Source of the DNA: an uncultured Prevotella sp.
GTDB lineage: Bacteria > Bacteroidota > Bacteroidia > Bacteroidales > Bacteroidaceae
NCBI GenBank assembly: GCA_900770845.1
Contig: CAAGLS010000043.1
Coordinates: 1 to 8,944, forward strand
Direction of reading: 5' to 3'
DNA length: 8,944 nucleotides
Shown here: positions 5,127 through 8,944 of the stretch, piece after piece
Position numbering within the stretch: position 1 is the stretch's first letter
How the letters are laid out: every line of letters starts with the position of its first letter
Program-made: the position numbers and the translations under genes
The notes under the pieces: generated by a model
Seen by the model: only the letters and a program-made list of their open reading frames with translations
Databases searched by the model: none
Told to the model about the DNA's origin: nothing

Positions 5127-7073
5127 TTATTTGATTTTGAAGTTAGCCAACATTTCCGTGGCACGCAAGATCTCTGCCACATTCATGGCGAAGGATATGG
5201 CTCCGCGCCCATGGAAGGGTGGATTGCCGTCGAACACCTCGGGAATGGTGCCCAAGCAGTGGTAGAACATCTCATCCTCGTAGCCCACCATTTGCCGCTC
5301 AAGGAAGCTCAGGCGCGAGCGCTTGTAGATCTTCAGGCAGCCCTCCATGTAGAAGCCGCCCAGCCAAGGCCAGGCCGTACCCTGATGGTAGGCGTAGTCG
5401 CGCTGGGCCTGCGGGCCGACATACATGGGATTGTAGCCGTCGCTCTTTGGCGAGAGCGAGCGCAGGCCTTTGGGGGTCAGCAGCTCGCGCGTGCAGATGT
5501 CGAGAATCTTCTTCTTCTGGTCTTGCGACAGTGGGGAATACTCAAGGGCCACAGGGAATATCATATTGGGGCGCACGCTCCAGTCGGTATAGTCGCCGTC
5601 TACATAATCGAAGAGGTAGCCATACTGGTTGACGAACGTGCTGAGGAAGCTCTGCCCCGCAAGCTGTGCCAAGTCGTTCCAGTGGTCGGCTTCGGCCGTG
5701 CGCTTGGCTTCCGTGGCCAGGGCGGCCCCGAAGCGCAGGGCGTTGTACCAAAGGGCGTTGAACTCAACGATATAGCCCGTGCGCGGCACCACAGGGTGGC
5801 CGTTGGCCGTGGAGTTCATCCAAGTCACGGCCTTGTCCCTGCCCTCGGTCTTCAAGAGTCCGTTGGAGTCGAGTTCCAGATTGGGATGCTCCTGGCCCTC
5901 GATGAAGTGCAGGATGTCGGACACCAGCTGGCCGTATTTCTTGGCACATGCCTCGACACTCACATGGAGGGCATACTGCTGGATGCACCATACGGCCCAG
6001 AGCAGCACGTCGGGCTGCTCTATCTCGGTGATTCTCACGCTGAGCGGCTTGCCTTGCATAAACTCATAGAGTCCGCGCGTGGCGGTCTTCATCACAAGCT
6101 CGAAATAATCCTCCTCCTGGATGGAGAGCGTCAGCCCGGGCAAGGAGATGAACTCGTCGCGGGCACGGCACTTGAACCAGGGCCAACCGGCGAGGATATA
6201 GCGGTCGTCGTTCTTCTCATGCACGTGGAACTGGTGGGCGGCGTTGACCAGGCAATGGAAGAATCCATCCCGGGGCGTGCGCTCGTCGCACTCCTTCTGG
6301 AAGAGCGCGGGCAGCTCCTTGGTCTCGCTCTCCGTTGTGGAGGCTGCGAAGACGATGCTCTCCCCCTTCTTGATGGGCATCTCAAAATAGCCCGGCACAT
6401 AGAGGTCCTCGTTGGAGGCGTAGCCACGCTCCTGCTCCTTGGGATATTCTATGCCCCGATACCAGTAGGGCTCAAAATGGAAGGTGTTGGCCACGGAGAA
6501 CTGCATGTAGAGGTAGGGGTAGCCGGCATACATGCGGGTCATGATGCCATTGTCCACCTCCTGGTACTCGCGACTCGCGGTGGAGTTCTCATGTGTGAAC
6601 TGGCGCACGCTCCTGAAGGCCAAGAACGGACGGAAGCGCAGCAGCGTGTCGGAATGGGCGTCGACCAAGGTGTATCGGATGAGGATGCGCTCTTCGTAGT
6701 GCTGGAACACGACCTCCTTCTTCAGAATCACACCGCCGACGCGATAGAGGGTGGTGGGAACCTTGTCGCAATTAAACTCACGGATGTACTTGTGGCCCTT
6801 GGGACTGAAGTTGTTGCCTTGATACTTATGCAAGCCCAGATTGAACGTTGCGCCATGCTGCACTACTGTGGGGTCGAGCGAGGAGAGCAGCACATGGTTC
6901 TCATCGTCCAACCCTGGTACCGGCACAACCAACAGACCATGGTACTTGCGGGTGTTGCAGTCTACAATCGTCGAGCAGGAATATGCTCCCGAACGGTTGG
7001 TGCGAAGCAACTCCCTTGGCAGCGAGTCTTCGAGATTGGTCATCAGAGCCTTTTCAAATTTCAAATAGCTCAT
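5127..7073 (-). CDS. Glycogen debranching enzyme homologue (amylo-alpha-1,6-glucosidase type)
   Basis: This is the first gene of the glucan operon, 648 residues. The N-terminal domain (about 15-235) has the GDE_N signature TNRSGAYSCSTIVDCNTRKYHGLLV. The C-terminal (alpha/alpha)6 domain (about 275-643) has GWPWFKCRARDEFISLPGLT (296-315), VTWMNSTANG (416-425), PRTGYIVEFNALWYNAL (430-446) and AYHQGTAWPWLGGFY (561-575). The family removes alpha-1,6 branch residues of glycogen. Two points are odd: Asn420 sits where the eukaryotic enzyme motif TWMD has its Asp, and YHQGTAW lacks the Glu of the eukaryotic YHxGPEW motif. The second difference looks common in bacterial members, so activity is open. 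I chose the ATG at 7073 over the in-frame ATG at 7130 because the promoter -7 element (7118-7125) lies downstream of that upstream ATG, so a transcript would not contain it. No signal peptide. Confidence 0.9.
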   Translation of the reverse strand: MSYLKFEKALMTNLEDSLPRELLRTNRSGAYSCSTIVDCNTRKYHGLLVVPVPGLDDENHVLLSSLDPTVVQHGATFNLGLHKYQGNNFSPKGHKYIREFNCDKVPTTLYRVGGVILKKEVVFQHYEERILIRYTLVDAHSDTLLRFRPFLAFRSVRQFTHENSTASREYQEVDNGIMTRMYAGYPYLYMQFSVANTFHFEPYWYRGIEYPKEQERGYASNEDLYVPGYFEMPIKKGESIVFAASTTESETKELPALFQKECDERTPRDGFFHCLVNAAHQFHVHEKNDDRYILAGWPWFKCRARDEFISLPGLTLSIQEEDYFELVMKTATRGLYEFMQGKPLSVRITEIEQPDVLLWAVWCIQQYALHVSVEACAKKYGQLVSDILHFIEGQEHPNLELDSNGLLKTEGRDKAVTWMNSTANGHPVVPRTGYIVEFNALWYNALRFGAALATEAKRTAEADHWNDLAQLAGQSFLSTFVNQYGYLFDYVDGDYTDWSVRPNMIFPVALEYSPLSQDQKKKILDICTRELLTPKGLRSLSPKSDGYNPMYVGPQAQRDYAYHQGTAWPWLGGFYMEGCLKIYKRSRLSFLERQMVGYEDEMFYHCLGTIPEVFDGNPPFHGRGAISFAMNVAEILRATEMLANFKIK

Positions 7074-7117
7074 AGTAGTTCTTAGCTGAATATTTGTAAA
7101 CTGATTGTTCTTTGTAG

Positions 7118-7148
7118 CAAAGATAAACAAAAACTACGTCAATACAAA
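7118..7148 (-). promoter_or_regulatory. Promoter of the glucan operon
   Basis: On the minus strand TTTG (7145-7148), a 19-bp spacer and TATCTTTG (7118-7125) match the Bacteroidetes -33/-7 pattern. The expected start is near 7112, giving a leader of about 39 nt to the ATG at 7073. No Shine-Dalgarno is seen; the leader is A-rich, as is usual in this phylum. Confidence 0.75.
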
Positions 7149-7413
7149 GACAATATTCACTTTTTTGCAAAATTATCATCAACTAATTTCCCCGCCGGCG
7201 ACTGCGAGGCCACTGCCGGCCCCCTCCGCGTCCTTTGGCGGGCCAAATGCAAAGTCCACAACCTTCATGCTCCCATGCGGTTGCGGGCTGTCAATCCTCA
7301 GAAGTTGTGGGCTGCCCTCCCTCAGGCCGGTGAGGAACCAGGATGTGGGAAACGGTCTCCCCTTTGCACGTACATCACCTTACGGCAAGTTTCCGGTTGG
7401 CTCACTCTACATT

Positions 7414-7443
7414 ATTAATATAGACTCCATTAATATAGACTCC
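7414..7443. repeat. Perfect tandem duplication of 15 bp
   Basis: ATTAATATAGACTCC occurs twice head to tail, at 7414-7428 and 7429-7443, without mismatch. It lies as an AT-rich island inside a GC-rich spacer. Replication slippage is the simplest origin; a doubled binding site is an alternative. Confidence 0.9.
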
Positions 7444-7587
7444 CTGGCCGGGCATGGAGAGACAAGCGGAGCCCACGTCGGCCAATTCAAGAGGGTCAAT
7501 CCTTTCGTCCCGTCAAGAATGGCATCACCTCCACTTATTGCCCTTTTGGCTTCGCTCTATGGGAAATTGGCCCAACACCGAAAAAAA

Positions 7588-7653
7588 ATGATGAAAAGAC
7601 AGAAGTTGTCGTTTTTTATCCTTATCTTTGCCCTATCATGCCAAGCAACCTGA
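7588..7653 (+). other. Signal-peptide-like mini-frame (21 codons), possible gene remnant
   Basis: From the ATG at 7588 the frame reads MMKRQ, then a hydrophobic run (LSFFILIFAL), then SCQAT and a TGA. This has the shape of a lipoprotein signal peptide (charged start, hydrophobic core, Cys), but the expected small-residue pattern before Cys is imperfect and the frame stops at once. It may be the leftover start of a decayed exported protein. The same bases contain TATCTTTG (7623-7630), a match to the Bacteroidetes -7 element, but no TTTG lies 19-21 bp upstream. Chance is quite possible. Confidence 0.2.
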
Positions 7654-7825
7654 CCAAGGCTACAACTCCTAAGCAGTTTGCTGCGATCTGGCAATGCCCT
7701 TTCAACTTTCTGCTGCCTAAAATACAAAAAGCGTCAATATGGGCAGCACTACCGAATCAGGTTGAGGCCATTCGCGTCAAAGTGTGAGTCAACTTGTCTG
7801 AGAAACCCTATCAATCCATAAGCGT

Positions 7826-8944
7826 ATGAGGACCTGCTACACCATCCTGTTTTTCTTGTTGGCTGCCATTTTGCCAACGAAAGCCCAACAAGGCTACCAA
7901 CAACTCTGGGCCGATGTCTATCGACAGGCCAAGGCCGACAAGCCGAGGAATGAGATGAACATCCTTGAGCGCATCAGCGACAAGGCTTTGAGGGAGAACA
8001 ACTACGGCCAACGGCTCACCGCCGACCTGCTCCGCCTTTCGTTGGTGCGGCAGACCTACGGTGACGACTCCTTGGCCGCCGTGCGCCGACTGTTGGAACA
8101 AAGGAGACTTGAGGCCAAGACCGCGCATCCCGCCTTGGCTGCCGTCTACGCCTGCGCCTTGGGACTGAAGGAGGAAGCCCTCGCCGCCCCTGCCCTGCTG
8201 GCCCACACCAAGGCCACAGCCCTCTCGCCGCTGCTCATGCCCGGCGCGGAGGTGTTCGGCGGCGACCTGCTCAGTGCCGTCGCATGGCAGACGGGGCAAT
8301 ACCAGAAAGCCCACGACTATTATGAGCAGACGGGCAACCGACCGGCAGCCCTCGCGACAGACCTGTGGATGGCTCCGAATGGAAGCAAGGATCGCATCAC
8401 AGGATGGTGCGACTCGCTGCTTGCCAGGTATGGCGACCTGAAGGAGAGCCAGCTCATCACCGCCACCAAGGCGCGTCTGCTCAACGACTCCGCCGCCGTG
8501 GCCCTCGCCGACAGCACCCTGCGGCATTGGACGGGCGACACGTCGGGCTATGGCAACCAACTGCGCAACATCAAGATGAAAGCCGAGCAGCCCATCCTCT
8601 ACATCCAGCTCGAACGCAAGTATTTCCATCGCAACGAATGGCCATGGCTGCATATCGGCTACAACAACTTGGAGAGGGTCGATGTGGCCGTGTATGGCAT
8701 GGCCAACGGACGGCAAAAGGGCAAGCCCCTATGGCACATGACGAAGCAACTGATTGCGGACGAGCCATGGCGGCATAGCGCCGACAGCCTGCAGCTGCCC
8801 CCACTGCCATACGGCTCCTACAAGGTTGTGGCCAAGGCGCCCGGCATGAAGGCGACAAGCCTCTACTACATCGTAAGCGACCTCAACGTGACCATCAACC
8901 CCGAATCGGAGAAGACGGTGCGCATGCGCGTCGTCGACACCCGC
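7826..8944 (+). CDS. Alpha-2-macroglobulin family protein, N-terminal part (runs off window)
   Basis: An open frame of 373 codons without a stop reaches the right edge. The ATG at 7826 is the first after an in-frame TGA near 7798. Residues 1-20 form a signal peptide (hydrophobic core TILFFLLAAIL, probable cut after TKA), so the protein is exported; there is no lipobox Cys at the cut. Residues about 22-240 are helical and repeat-like (starting GYQQLWADVYRQAKADKP, with ENNYGQRLTADLLR), as in the long N-terminal region of Bacteroidetes alpha-2-macroglobulin/MG2 proteins. From about 253, QPILYIQLERKYFHRNEWPW and YNNLERVDVAVYG look like the first macroglobulin beta domain, and SLYYIVSDLNV (344-354) then KTVRMRVVDTR match the segment after it. 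Such proteins are usually well over 1,500 residues, so most lies outside. Bacterial members are thought to trap proteases in the envelope. The thioester region cannot be assessed. Confidence 0.75.
   Translation, partial: MRTCYTILFFLLAAILPTKAQQGYQQLWADVYRQAKADKPRNEMNILERISDKALRENNYGQRLTADLLRLSLVRQTYGDDSLAAVRRLLEQRRLEAKTAHPALAAVYACALGLKEEALAAPALLAHTKATALSPLLMPGAEVFGGDLLSAVAWQTGQYQKAHDYYEQTGNRPAALATDLWMAPNGSKDRITGWCDSLLARYGDLKESQLITATKARLLNDSAAVALADSTLRHWTGDTSGYGNQLRNIKMKAEQPILYIQLERKYFHRNEWPWLHIGYNNLERVDVAVYGMANGRQKGKPLWHMTKQLIADEPWRHSADSLQLPPLPYGSYKVVAKAPGMKATSLYYIVSDLNVTINPESEKTVRMRVVDTR

Larger units (their letters stand above)
7149..7825. other. Long divergent spacer without a credible gene
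   Basis: About 680 bases separate the glucan operon promoter from the alpha-2-macroglobulin-like gene. A 182-codon plus-strand frame (7105-7653) runs through it, but it starts inside the opposite-strand promoter, reads as low-information Ser/Pro/Arg/Gly sequence with no domain, and is probably open only because the core (about 7190-7560) is GC-rich. No other frame is better. Visible structures are a perfect 15-bp tandem duplication (7414-7443), a degenerate 22-bp direct repeat (7280-7301 and 7304-7325; 17 of 22 identical), GCCGGC sites around 7195-7220, and a short signal-peptide-like frame (7588-7653). A decayed gene, a structured RNA or a genome-specific intergenic repeat are all possible. 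No full promoter for the rightward gene was found. Confidence 0.5.

Noticed and set aside
5076..7085. 669-codon plus-strand frame opposite the debranching gene
   Set aside because: It is antisense to a gene with clear family motifs, shows Val/His/Ala-rich antisense composition, and has no domain.
7105..7653. 182-codon plus-strand frame in the divergent spacer
   Set aside because: It starts inside the operon promoter on the other strand, has no motif and low-information sequence; treated as probably noncoding.
7638..7787. 49-codon plus-strand frame before the alpha-2-macroglobulin-like gene
   Set aside because: It overlaps the mini-frame, has no recognisable features, and is short enough to be chance.
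7811..8716. 301-codon minus-strand frame at the right end
   Set aside because: The plus strand has a signal peptide and macroglobulin-type motifs in an open frame; this one is its antisense shadow.

Overview
The window looks like chromosomal DNA from a Bacteroidales bacterium, most likely Prevotella or a close relative. Three things point there. Gene starts lack clear Shine-Dalgarno sequences. Three promoters fit the Bacteroidetes pattern (TTTG at -33, TAnnTTTG at -7, 19-20 bp apart). The proteins have Bacteroidales-type sequences. Coding DNA is GC-rich and the spacers are AT-richer. No phage, insertion sequence, CRISPR array, tRNA or rRNA was seen.

Layout from left to right: (1) A 432-base stretch without a convincing gene, carrying four imperfect 22-bp tandem repeats. 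(2) A rightward pair: a 41-residue conserved-looking small protein, then ribulose-phosphate 3-epimerase 13 bases later. (3) A convergent spacer with a strikingly long near-perfect hairpin. (4) A leftward ECF sigma factor with its own promoter. (5) A spacer holding a strong leftward terminator and, just upstream of it, a second good promoter; together they could encode a small RNA of about 75 nt. (6) A leftward three-gene glycogen/alpha-glucan operon read from a good promoter near 7118-7148: debranching-enzyme homologue, GT4 glycosyltransferase, GH57 alpha-amylase-like protein. (7) A spacer of about 700 bases without a credible gene, divergent between the operon and the last gene. (8) The 5' end (373 codons) of a rightward exported protein of the bacterial alpha-2-macroglobulin type, cut by the window edge. 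It has no stop codon inside the window, so a search for closed ORFs would miss it.

The operon is the functional centre. The GT4 enzyme keeps its catalytic EX7E motif and probably extends or makes alpha-glucan. By eye alignment, the two glycoside-hydrolase-type partners have changes at key positions: GH57 has Ser for the nucleophile Glu and Glu for the acid Asp, and the debranching homologue has Asn where the TWMD motif has Asp. The operon may therefore pair one active synthase with one or two non-classical glucan-binding or regulatory partners. The most unusual unexplained signals are the candidate small RNA with a palindrome over its promoter, the 62-nt hairpin between rpe and the sigma gene, and the 22-bp repeat array. 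I could run no database search; family names come from recognising motifs by eye.
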